Of a stretch of 64,000 nucleotides of DNA, positions 1 to 7,716 are shown in pieces (the first letter of the stretch is position 1; every line of letters begins with the position of its first letter). The stretch spans positions 1 to 64,000 of the forward strand of contig CAWJEK010000008.1 of assembly GCA_963841885.1 (NCBI GenBank). Direction: 5' to 3'. This DNA is from Bog-756 sp963841885 (lineage in GTDB: Bacteria; Actinomycetota; Acidimicrobiia; Acidimicrobiales; RAAP-2). A program made the translations under genes and the position numbers. The notes under the pieces were generated by a model. It was not told the origin of the DNA. It did not search any database and saw only the letters and a list, made by a program, of their open reading frames with translations.

Positions 1-68
1 ACCGCGGCGCCCGGATTCATGGGCCGAGTCCGCCGGTCCGGGGTGCCGAACCCCCGACACCTCGGTGC

Positions 69-1253
69 TCAGGCGTCGACCACGACCACCGCGCCGGCCC
101 GGTAGGACAGCGACAGGCCGCGGGCTCCCAGACGCAGCGGGTTCCGGTCGAGCCCGTTCGTCAGGTAGGCGAACGACAGGCCGGTGACCGGATCGGCCCA
201 CGAGACCTGGCCGCCGGCGCCCATGTGGCCGAACGTGCGCGGTGAGTTCGTGGAGGCGAAGCCCCGCATCATCGCCGTATCGGCACTGCCCGCCAGCAGC
301 AGCCCCAACGTGCGGTCCGCCGGGGCACCCGTCATCGGGTCGACCAGGTCGCAGAGGATCTCGGCCGTGCCCGCAGCCAACACGTCGGGCCGCCACAGCC
401 CTCCCGGATTGGCCAGCAGCGCCTGGTAGTACATGGCCAGGTCGGCCGCTCGCCCCACCGCACCGCCCCCGGGCTGGCCCACGGCGCGGACCTCGGGGGC
501 ATTGTGTCGGAGCAGGTCGGCCTCGGAGGTTCCGATGGCCGACACGTCCAGGCCGATCGAACCTCCGAGCTCGTCGAGTTCGTCCGCCGGCATCGCGTCG
601 CCCACCCCCGTCACGTCGAGCACGTCATCCTGGTCGCCGGGGGCCGGTCCGAGACAGAGCGAGTCGAGCTGCAAGGGTCCGAGGAGGGCGTCGCGGACGA
701 ACGTGCGGAAGTCGGTTCCGGTCACCGACTCGGCGAGCTGGGCCAGTACCCAGTGCGCAGAGGACCCGTGGTACACAAATCGCGAACCGGGCTCCCATTG
801 GAGCTTCCACGATGCCAGCCTCGCCATCCGGCGGTGCGGTTCGATCCAGTCGTCGTCCGGCATGCGTGCGCTGGGGAAGCCAGCCGTATGGGTGAGCAGG
901 TGCTCGACCGTGACCGTACCCTTTCCGTGCTCGGCGAAGGCCGGGATCACATCCGCGACCCGGGTGCTGCGCTCCAGCAGCCCGTCTCCGAGCAGCAGCC
1001 ACATCGCGCCCGCGGTGATCGCCTTCGTGCACGAGTAGATGACGAACCGGCTGGTGGGAGGTGTCCCGTAGGAGCGGGTGGCCAGGAGTCGACCGCGGTA
1101 CGCCACCGCGATCTGGCACGTGGGCAGCAGCCCCGCTTCGACTTCGCGGCCCGCCCGCTGGAGGAGTCCGTCCAGGCGCTCGGCATCGACCGGTATGTCG
1201 TGTCGGGTAGCCACGGGGTGGCTTCCGGGATCATCCACACGTTCGATCGGCAC
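69..1253 (-). CDS. Beta-lactamase-fold serine hydrolase (class C / EstB-like esterase)
   Basis: A 394-residue protein of the beta-lactamase/transpeptidase-like family, which in actinobacteria mostly comprises esterases or peptidases rather than true beta-lactamases. The catalytic S-x-x-K is visible as SCTK (about residues 74-77), the second motif as Y161-H-G-S, and the third as an HMG (H-x-G) near the C-terminus. No signal peptide is evident, so it is probably cytoplasmic. It is the last gene of a minus-strand run behind an acyl-CoA synthetase and a wax-ester synthase, 29 bases downstream of the latter. A role in ester-bond hydrolysis of storage lipid is therefore plausible but inferred. Substrate is unknown. 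Confidence 0.85.
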   Translation of the reverse strand: MPIERVDDPGSHPVATRHDIPVDAERLDGLLQRAGREVEAGLLPTCQIAVAYRGRLLATRSYGTPPTSRFVIYSCTKAITAGAMWLLLGDGLLERSTRVADVIPAFAEHGKGTVTVEHLLTHTAGFPSARMPDDDWIEPHRRMARLASWKLQWEPGSRFVYHGSSAHWVLAQLAESVTGTDFRTFVRDALLGPLQLDSLCLGPAPGDQDDVLDVTGVGDAMPADELDELGGSIGLDVSAIGTSEADLLRHNAPEVRAVGQPGGGAVGRAADLAMYYQALLANPGGLWRPDVLAAGTAEILCDLVDPMTGAPADRTLGLLLAGSADTAMMRGFASTNSPRTFGHMGAGGQVSWADPVTGLSFAYLTNGLDRNPLRLGARGLSLSYRAGAVVVVDA

Positions 1254-1282
1254 GGGCCGATAGTAGATGTGCGGGGTCCGGC

Positions 1283-2683
1283 TCAGCGCCTGGCCGCCAG
1301 ATCGGCGAGCTCCTCGACCGCGGACACGAAGCCCCGACCCAGTTCGTCGACGTCGTCGAGCAGATCCGGGCAGGCCATGATCCCTACGTTGAGGTGCCGG
1401 GCCTCCGACAGGACGGTGATGTTGACCCCCGAACCCTCCATGACAGGACCCATCGGGAAGATACCCGTGACCCTGGCCCCGGAGCAGTAGAGATCGACGG
1501 GCGGACCGGGGACGTTGGAGATGACGAGGTTCAGGACCGGTGGGTGGAGTCGGGCGAGGCCCAGTCCCGAGTAGAGCCGGGCGGCCGCGGTCATCACCGG
1601 TGGCAGCGTGAAGCTGGTCAGCTCCTGGAGGGAATCCGGGCCGAAGGCACTCTGCAGTGCCTTCGAGTCGGTGGTGTTGGCGTGGACCGCAGTCAGGCGC
1701 TCGCCGGGATCGTCGGGGTGTAACGGCAGGTTGACCATCATGTTCGACACCTGGTTGGCCACCTCACTGTCGTGCACCTCCCGGTGGGCACTCACCGGCA
1801 CCGCGGCCACCAGATCGCTCCGCGGCAGTTCCCCCCGGGCCAGGAGGTAGTCGCGGAGGGCGGTGCCGGAGGCGGCCAGCACCACGTCGTTGACGGTCGT
1901 CCCGAACGCGCGGCGGATCCCGAGCACCGTGTCGAGGTCGACCCTGGTCAGACATACCGAGCGGCGCGAGGTGAGCGATCCGTTGAAGCTCGTCGAGGGT
2001 CCCGTCAGCGGCGGGGCGGACCCCGACACCCTCTGGCCGAGCCAGGTCCGGGCCATGCTGACCATCCCGGACGCGGAGTGGCCCAGCGCGGCAGGCACGT
2101 AGCGCTGCCGGCCCAGGAGAGACGTCACCGAGTCGGCGACCAGACGGGGCACGGACGGAATCGAGTCCGGCAGCCACTCGTGATCGGGCGGGGCCACCCC
2201 ACCGCCCTCGGGCCCGAGATCGAAGATCGACGCCATGAGATCAGCCCCCTGGCCTCCATCCATCATCGAGTGGTGGATCTTCGTGACGAGGGCCACCCCG
2301 GCGTCGCCCTCGAGATCGGCGAGCCACATCTCCCACAGCGGACGCGACCGGTCGAGCGGGCGCCCGGCCACTTCGCCGGTGAACTCCTCGAGTTCGGCCC
2401 ACGACAGTGGCCCTGCAGGTCCTTTCCGCACATGGGCCGACAGCTCGAAGTCGGGATCCTCGATCCACAGGGGGTGATCGATTCCGGCCGGCGCGGGTAG
2501 GAGCCGACGGCGAAGCGGCGGGATCAGATGGATCCGTTCGGACAGCACCCGGGTGAGCTTGTCGAGGGTGAATCCGTCCGGCGCGTCCCCGGGGTCGAGG
2601 ACGAGCACGCCGATGACGTGGAGATGCATCGACGGGGTCTCCATGTAGAGGAAGGCGGCGTCCATGCCGGCCATGCGCTGCAC
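1283..2683 (-). CDS. Wax ester synthase / diacylglycerol O-acyltransferase (WS/DGAT)
   Basis: Acyltransferase that esterifies acyl-CoA to long-chain alcohols or diacylglycerol to make neutral storage lipid; usually membrane- or lipid-droplet-associated. The active-site HHxxxDG motif appears as HHSMMDG (about residues 137-143). The N-terminus has the family's MAGMDAAFLYMET pattern, and the C-terminal half has the typical NVPGPP stretch. I start at a GTG (2683) because GGAGG lies 12 bases upstream and the start falls 4 bases after the upstream stop, which suggests translational coupling. ATG 2674 (three codons later) is the alternative. Length (about 466 residues) is normal for the family. Confidence 0.92.
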   Translation of the reverse strand: MQRMAGMDAAFLYMETPSMHLHVIGVLVLDPGDAPDGFTLDKLTRVLSERIHLIPPLRRRLLPAPAGIDHPLWIEDPDFELSAHVRKGPAGPLSWAELEEFTGEVAGRPLDRSRPLWEMWLADLEGDAGVALVTKIHHSMMDGGQGADLMASIFDLGPEGGGVAPPDHEWLPDSIPSVPRLVADSVTSLLGRQRYVPAALGHSASGMVSMARTWLGQRVSGSAPPLTGPSTSFNGSLTSRRSVCLTRVDLDTVLGIRRAFGTTVNDVVLAASGTALRDYLLARGELPRSDLVAAVPVSAHREVHDSEVANQVSNMMVNLPLHPDDPGERLTAVHANTTDSKALQSAFGPDSLQELTSFTLPPVMTAAARLYSGLGLARLHPPVLNLVISNVPGPPVDLYCSGARVTGIFPMGPVMEGSGVNITVLSEARHLNVGIMACPDLLDDVDELGRGFVSAVEELADLAARR

Positions 2684-2687
2684 GAGC

Positions 2688-4298
2688 TCACACCACCTCC
2701 GCAGTGGCATCGGCTGCAGCCACCGAACGTGCGTGCGGATAGTCGGGTTTGCCGCTGGGCGAGCGCGCGATCTCGTCGACGAACACGTACTGCCGGGGCA
2801 TCTTGTAACCGGTCAGCAGTCCATGCGCATGGATGGTCAGTTCGTCGGGACTGACCTCACATCCCCCCCGCACCTGGACCAGGGCCACCACCCGCTCCCC
2901 GAACAGTTCATCCTCCAGCCCGACCACCAGGGCGTCGGCCACGTGGGGGTGGCCCTTCAGCGCAGCCTCAACCTCGTCCGGAAACACCTTCTCACCCCCT
3001 GTGTTGATGCAGAGCGAACCTCGTCCGAGCACGGTGATCGTCCCGTCGGTCGCCACCGTCGCCAGGTCACCGGGAAGTGCCCACCGCACTCCGTCGAGGA
3101 GCACGAACGTAGCGGCGGTGGTGGCGGGGTCACCGAGGTAGCCGACGGGGACGTGCCCGCCGCGGGCCAGGTGCCCGATGACCCCTGAACCCGGCACGAC
3201 GGGTGTGAGGTCGGCGTCGAGCACGGCGGTACGGTCGTCGACCCGCAATCGGGGAGGCCCGAACGGGTCGTCCACGGGTGGCTCGCCGCCGACCTGTCCT
3301 GTCTCCGACGAACCGAACCGGTCGGCGACGATGCGGCCGGGCAGCAGCTCGGCAAGCTGCGCCTTGGTCGACGGCGACAACACGGCCCCGCCCGAGCCGA
3401 CGGCCATCAGCGACGACAGGTCGTAGCGGTCGGGGTCCTGGGCCAGGACATCGAGGAGTGGTCGGGCCATCGCATCTCCCACCACCACGACGGCGTTTGC
3501 CCGCTCGGCCTCGACGAGGCGCCAGACCTCGACCGGGTCGAACACGCCACCCGGTGTCGTCACGAGCTTGCCGCCGCCGAAGAGTGTCGAGAACGCCAGC
3601 CAGTGGCCAGCGGCGTGCATGAACGGCGGGATGGCCAGGGATGTCACTCCGGGGCGCAGCACACGCTCCGCCAACTCCTCCGGACGGGTGATGTGGTCGC
3701 CCGACGCGAACGGGTCCCCCCCGCCCATGGCTGCGAAGAAGATGTCGTCGTGGCGCCACAGGACACCCTTGGGCATTCCCGTCGTGCCCCCGGTATAGAC
3801 GCAGTAGCCGTCACCGGACGATCGGGCGGCAAACCCGCGCGACCCCGGGGACGTGCCCAGTGCCTCCTCGTAGTCGACCCCCGCTCCCGACGCCGCCGAG
3901 CCGTCGCCCACCTCGAGGATGGCCCGACGCTCAGCGAGGGCGTCCAGTGCCCCGGTCACCGCCGGTGCGTACCGACTGTGGAAGACGAGACCGACGAGTC
4001 CGGCGTCTGCGTAGAGGTACTCGAGTTCGCGCGAGACGTAGCGGTAGTTGACGTTGACCGGCACCGCCCGAATCTTGAAACAGGCCAGCATGGCCTCGAT
4101 GTACTCGGTGCCGTTGGCCAGTTGGACCCCGACCCGGTCACCGCGGCCGATGCCGGCCCGGGCCAGGAAGTGGGCGAGGCGGTTCGACCGCTCATCGAGG
4201 CCCGCATAGGTCAGGCGCCGCTCTGAAGACACCATGGCCCCGGCCTCGGGCACCTCGTCCGCGACCAGCTCGAAGAGGTCCGCCAGATTCATCTCCAT
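2688..4298 (-). CDS. Acyl-CoA synthetase (AMP-binding, FadD-like)
   Basis: ATP-dependent acyl-CoA ligase of the ANL superfamily, 536 residues. The phosphate-binding loop reads YTGGTTGMPKG (residues 168-178). A GSSETGQVG adenylate-binding region and a C-terminal lysine in RSPSGKPDY are also visible. It presumably activates fatty or related acids for the WS/DGAT immediately downstream, since the genes are nearly contiguous. The ATG at 4298 is preceded by GGGAAG at close spacing. It is divergent from the hydrolase at 4412 across about 110 bases. The acid preference cannot be read from sequence. Confidence 0.92.
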   Translation of the reverse strand: MEMNLADLFELVADEVPEAGAMVSSERRLTYAGLDERSNRLAHFLARAGIGRGDRVGVQLANGTEYIEAMLACFKIRAVPVNVNYRYVSRELEYLYADAGLVGLVFHSRYAPAVTGALDALAERRAILEVGDGSAASGAGVDYEEALGTSPGSRGFAARSSGDGYCVYTGGTTGMPKGVLWRHDDIFFAAMGGGDPFASGDHITRPEELAERVLRPGVTSLAIPPFMHAAGHWLAFSTLFGGGKLVTTPGGVFDPVEVWRLVEAERANAVVVVGDAMARPLLDVLAQDPDRYDLSSLMAVGSGGAVLSPSTKAQLAELLPGRIVADRFGSSETGQVGGEPPVDDPFGPPRLRVDDRTAVLDADLTPVVPGSGVIGHLARGGHVPVGYLGDPATTAATFVLLDGVRWALPGDLATVATDGTITVLGRGSLCINTGGEKVFPDEVEAALKGHPHVADALVVGLEDELFGERVVALVQVRGGCEVSPDELTIHAHGLLTGYKMPRQYVFVDEIARSPSGKPDYPHARSVAAADATAEVV

Positions 4299-4335
4299 CT
4301 GCTTCCCGCTCCCGCTCCCAAAGGGACTTCCGGCC

Positions 4336-4364
4336 CTTACAACCTGGACCGCCCGTCTTAGTAT
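4336..4364 (+). promoter_or_regulatory. Candidate sigma-70-type promoter for the hydrolase/WS-DGAT pair
   Basis: CTTACA (4336-4341) and TAGTAT (4359-4364) are 17 bases apart, upstream of an AAGGAG ribosome site and the ATG at 4412. Spacing and hexamers fit a housekeeping promoter. This is an inference from sequence only. Confidence 0.4.
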
Positions 4365-4411
4365 CTCAGGTAGCGGGCACCGGCGGTGGGCCGCACTGGG
4401 GAAGGAGTGCC

Positions 4412-5737
4412 ATGGGGGAGGTCACACCGGGCGTCGGTCCAGACGGTCCATCGGTGACCCCCGGTGGAGGTCCGACCGGTCCGGGGCCGGGTTCGTCCTC
4501 GACCCTCGCACAGGTGCTCGCGCCGGCCGTCGCCGTGGGTGGCTTCCTCAACCGGCGGGCTGCGATACGGGCGACCCGGGCCGTGCCGCGTACCCTCCAA
4601 TTCGTCGGCAACGCGCTGTGGCGCGGCGAGGTGTCCGAGTCATTGCCCGCCCCGCACCTGTCGATCGGCCTTGCCGCGCAGGTGGCCATGGACGAGGCCC
4701 TGCTGGCCATGGCCATGGCCCCCAATAGGTTTCCGCTCCCCGGCGACTACGGGCGGGTGGCCACCGAACTGGCCGACGCCGAGGCGCTCTTCGACGCCCA
4801 CGGGTGGATAGACGACCCGATGAGCTACCACCGGACTCCACCACCCCTGCGCGACGAGGACCTCACCACGGGTCACGGATGGGCGCTCGGTGTCGGCTAT
4901 GACCGCATCTCGTGGGACAGCGGCTTCACGCCCCACGACGGCGAGCCGGGCGGTCAGCGGTGGATGGACTTCGGCGCCAACGGAAGGGCCACCGCCGCTC
5001 TCCTCCGCCACGACGACCCCACCCGGCCGTGGGTCATCGCCGTCCACGGGTTCTGCATGGGGTTCCCGTTCATGGACTTCCCCGGCCTCCACGCCGCTCG
5101 CCTGCATCACGATCTCGGGATGAACGTGGCGCTACCGGTGCTCCCCCTCCACGGACCACGGCGGGTGACCTGGGTGAGCGGCGAGCCCTTCCTGTCATTC
5201 GACATGCTGAATGCGGTCCACGGCCTCACCCAGGCCGTCTGGGACATCCGCCGGCTCATCGGTTGGATCCGCTCCCAGGGGGCGACGTCGGTGAGCCTCT
5301 TCGGAGTGTCCCTGGGCGGTTATGCGGTGGCGCTGCTGGCCGGCATCGAGCCGGGACTCGACGGTGTGGTGGCCGGCATCCCGGTGACGGACTTCCCCGG
5401 CCTGTTCCAAGGACACAGCCCCCGCCACATCCGGCTGCGGGCGATCGAGCACCGGATCATGGGGGGGACCGCCGAGAACGTCTACCGCGTGGTGTCGCCA
5501 CTCTGCTTCGACCCGCTGGTGGACCCGCGCCGGCGCTACATCTTCGCCGGCTACGGCGACCGACTGGCCACACCGGATCAGGCCCGGCGACTCGCCGAGC
5601 ACTGGGCCGGGCCGCCCGTGTCGTGGTATGCGGGCAACCACGTCGGGTACCTGTGGTCCCGGCAGGTCACGCAATTCGTGGAGGCATCTCTGGCGGAATC
5701 CGCCGGCGTCCCGTATCCCGCGACGGAGACCGACTGA
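4412..5737 (+). CDS. Alpha/beta hydrolase
   Basis: A 441-residue alpha/beta hydrolase. The nucleophile elbow is GVSLGGY. Candidate acid and histidine residues lie in GYGDRLATPDQ and GNHVGYLWS near the C-terminus, in the expected order. HGFCMG after a beta strand probably forms the oxyanion region. The first 30 residues are a Gly/Pro-rich low-complexity stretch, followed by an N-terminal helical region of about 150 residues not typical of minimal hydrolases. An AAGGAG lies close before the ATG. It is first in a two-gene operon with a WS/DGAT, so an esterase or lipase role in neutral-lipid turnover is likely. Confidence 0.88.
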   Translation: MGEVTPGVGPDGPSVTPGGGPTGPGPGSSSTLAQVLAPAVAVGGFLNRRAAIRATRAVPRTLQFVGNALWRGEVSESLPAPHLSIGLAAQVAMDEALLAMAMAPNRFPLPGDYGRVATELADAEALFDAHGWIDDPMSYHRTPPPLRDEDLTTGHGWALGVGYDRISWDSGFTPHDGEPGGQRWMDFGANGRATAALLRHDDPTRPWVIAVHGFCMGFPFMDFPGLHAARLHHDLGMNVALPVLPLHGPRRVTWVSGEPFLSFDMLNAVHGLTQAVWDIRRLIGWIRSQGATSVSLFGVSLGGYAVALLAGIEPGLDGVVAGIPVTDFPGLFQGHSPRHIRLRAIEHRIMGGTAENVYRVVSPLCFDPLVDPRRRYIFAGYGDRLATPDQARRLAEHWAGPPVSWYAGNHVGYLWSRQVTQFVEASLAESAGVPYPATETD

Positions 5738-5765
5738 CGGTGGGGACGGACTGACCTTGGAGACG

Positions 5766-7172
5766 ATGTCCGGGCTGGACGCCAAGTTCCTCTACTCGGA
5801 GACCCCGACCGCCCACATGCACACGATCAAGGTCGCCGTATCGGACATGTCCGGTCTGGAGGGGGGCTTCTCCTTCGAGACCCTGACCGCGGTGTTCGAC
5901 CAGCTGCTCGTGCGGTTACCCCCCTTCCGGCGCCGGATCGTGCCCGTCCCATTCGGTCTCGGGCATCCCGTATGGGTGGAGGACCCGGGATTCGACCTGG
6001 CCAGGCATCTGGGGCGAACCGTCCTCGCTCCACCGGGAGACGACCGGGCGCTGGCGGCCGCCATCGCCACCTTCGCCGGCATCCCACTACCGCGCGACCG
6101 TCCGCTGTGGGCGATCCAGGTGGTCGAGGGCCTGGCCGGCGACCGCGTCGCCATCGTCGTGAAACTCCACCACGCGGTGGCCGACGGGTCGGCGGCGGTG
6201 GCCCTGCTCAACAACGTGGTCGAGGCGGCCACCGTCACGCCGGCCCCCACCACGCCTGTCGATCCGTGGCTGCCCGAGCCGCTGCCGACGCAGCGGCGGC
6301 TCGTGGCCCGGGCGCTCCGCGAGCAGGTGACCCGGTTCGAGGGCCTCCCGGACCTGGTCCGGTCGTCAGTGGCCAGCGTCCGGGCTTCGGAGCGCAAACG
6401 CAGGTCGTTCGATCCGATGCCGCCCATCCCCCTCCACCACATTCCGAGGACATCGCTCAACGTGTCGCTCGAGGCGGCGCGTACCTTCGCCATGACGCGC
6501 CTGCCGCTCGATCGAATGCGCTACATCCGGCGGGCGACCGGGACGACACTCAACGACGTGTACCTGGCCGTCTGCGCCGGTGCACTGCGCACCTACCTGA
6601 CCGATCGGGGTGAGCTGCCGGACCGGCCGCTGGTGGCCAGCGTTCCGGTGTCGACCGATCCCGATGCCGCCCGGCTGTCGGGCAACCGGGTCGACAACAT
6701 CTACGTCGCGATCGGAACGGACGTCGCCGACCCCGCGGCGCGGCTGGCGACCATCCACGACGGGGTGCGGGCGTCGAGGGAGGTGCGCAGTCTCCTCGGA
6801 CACGACCTGCTCGAGCAGCGGGCCGACGTGGTGCCACCGCAGCTCTACGGGCCGACGGTCCGGCTCTGGAGCCGGTCACATGCCGCCAACGTCGTCCACC
6901 CGCCGCTCAATGTCATCCTCTCCAACGTCTCCGGACCGAAGGAGCCGATCCGGATCGGGCCGGTCGGCCTGGAGGCCCTCTACTCGGTGGGTCCGATCCT
7001 GGAGGGCATCGGTCTGAACATCACAGCGTGGAGCTACGGGGACGATCTGGGCGTGTCGCTCATCGGTTGCCCGACCAGCCTGCCCGACCCGTGGCCGCTC
7101 GTCGACCATCTCCACCGTGCGCTGGACGACCTGTGCAGATCCGTCGACCGGGGCGTTCCCATCGACACCTGA
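5766..7172 (+). CDS. Wax ester synthase / diacylglycerol O-acyltransferase (second paralogue)
   Basis: A second WS/DGAT, about 468 residues, clearly homologous to the one at 1283-2683. The active site is HHAVADG (residues 135-141), the N-terminus MSGLDAKFLYSET, and there is a late NVSGPKEP stretch. The start is the ATG at 5766 with GGAG just upstream; a TTG three codons earlier is possible. It lies 28 bases behind the hydrolase gene, so the two are probably co-transcribed. The divergent arrangement of two WS/DGAT operons suggests a dedicated neutral-lipid storage locus. Whether it makes wax esters or triacylglycerol is unknown. Confidence 0.92.
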   Translation: MSGLDAKFLYSETPTAHMHTIKVAVSDMSGLEGGFSFETLTAVFDQLLVRLPPFRRRIVPVPFGLGHPVWVEDPGFDLARHLGRTVLAPPGDDRALAAAIATFAGIPLPRDRPLWAIQVVEGLAGDRVAIVVKLHHAVADGSAAVALLNNVVEAATVTPAPTTPVDPWLPEPLPTQRRLVARALREQVTRFEGLPDLVRSSVASVRASERKRRSFDPMPPIPLHHIPRTSLNVSLEAARTFAMTRLPLDRMRYIRRATGTTLNDVYLAVCAGALRTYLTDRGELPDRPLVASVPVSTDPDAARLSGNRVDNIYVAIGTDVADPAARLATIHDGVRASREVRSLLGHDLLEQRADVVPPQLYGPTVRLWSRSHAANVVHPPLNVILSNVSGPKEPIRIGPVGLEALYSVGPILEGIGLNITAWSYGDDLGVSLIGCPTSLPDPWPLVDHLHRALDDLCRSVDRGVPIDT

Positions 7173-7239
7173 GGTCCGGGAGCGCATCAGATGGCGCCTC
7201 GGCACACGGGGCCGCTATGACGCCCGCGTCACCCGGCGA

Positions 7240-7677
7240 TCATGAGGCCTGGGCCTGTCGCAAGAGGCACGCGACGTGGGAGCGGCCACGGGCCCCTGAG
7301 GCCGACCAGTGCACGGTCTCCTGCGGCTTGACGTCCGCAATGGTGACCACCGTGGAACTGATGACGGTGGATCCCGGGACACTGGTGAAATCGACCACCA
7401 ACTGGAACGTCCTGGTGGCCGCACGGTTCGTGACCGTGCCGGTGGCCGTCCAGGCCCCGGACGCCGGGGTGCAGCCGGTGATGGCCACTTCGGAACGTAC
7501 GTTGTCGGCCGGGTCGAAGGCGACGACCTTGTTGGGGGCGATGACCGAGGTCCGTGGTGTGCCGGCCGCCCCGGGGTCCGAGGACCCCGGGGACGAGCAC
7601 GCGGTGCACGCAATCCCACAGACCACGACCAGGGCGGCGACTCCCAACCGCGCTCGACCCGGACGCATCGTGATCAT
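7240..7677 (-). CDS. Small secreted lipoprotein-like protein (FxLYD-like domain)
   Basis: A 145-residue protein with a basic N-terminus, a hydrophobic helix (about residues 11-23) and cysteines at 24 and 27 that could be lipidated, although neither fits the lipobox perfectly. The mature part is one small beta-rich domain with a TGTVTNRAATRTF stretch, reminiscent of FxLYD domains that sit outside the membrane. It lies 39 bases downstream of the giant repeat gene on the same strand and may be co-expressed with it. Function unknown. Confidence 0.7.
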   Translation of the reverse strand: MITMRPGRARLGVAALVVVCGIACTACSSPGSSDPGAAGTPRTSVIAPNKVVAFDPADNVRSEVAITGCTPASGAWTATGTVTNRAATRTFQLVVDFTSVPGSTVISSTVVTIADVKPQETVHWSASGARGRSHVACLLRQAQAS

Positions 7678-7716
7678 CCCTTCATGGACGCCGCGTCCAG
7701 CGGCGTTCCGGGTCCC

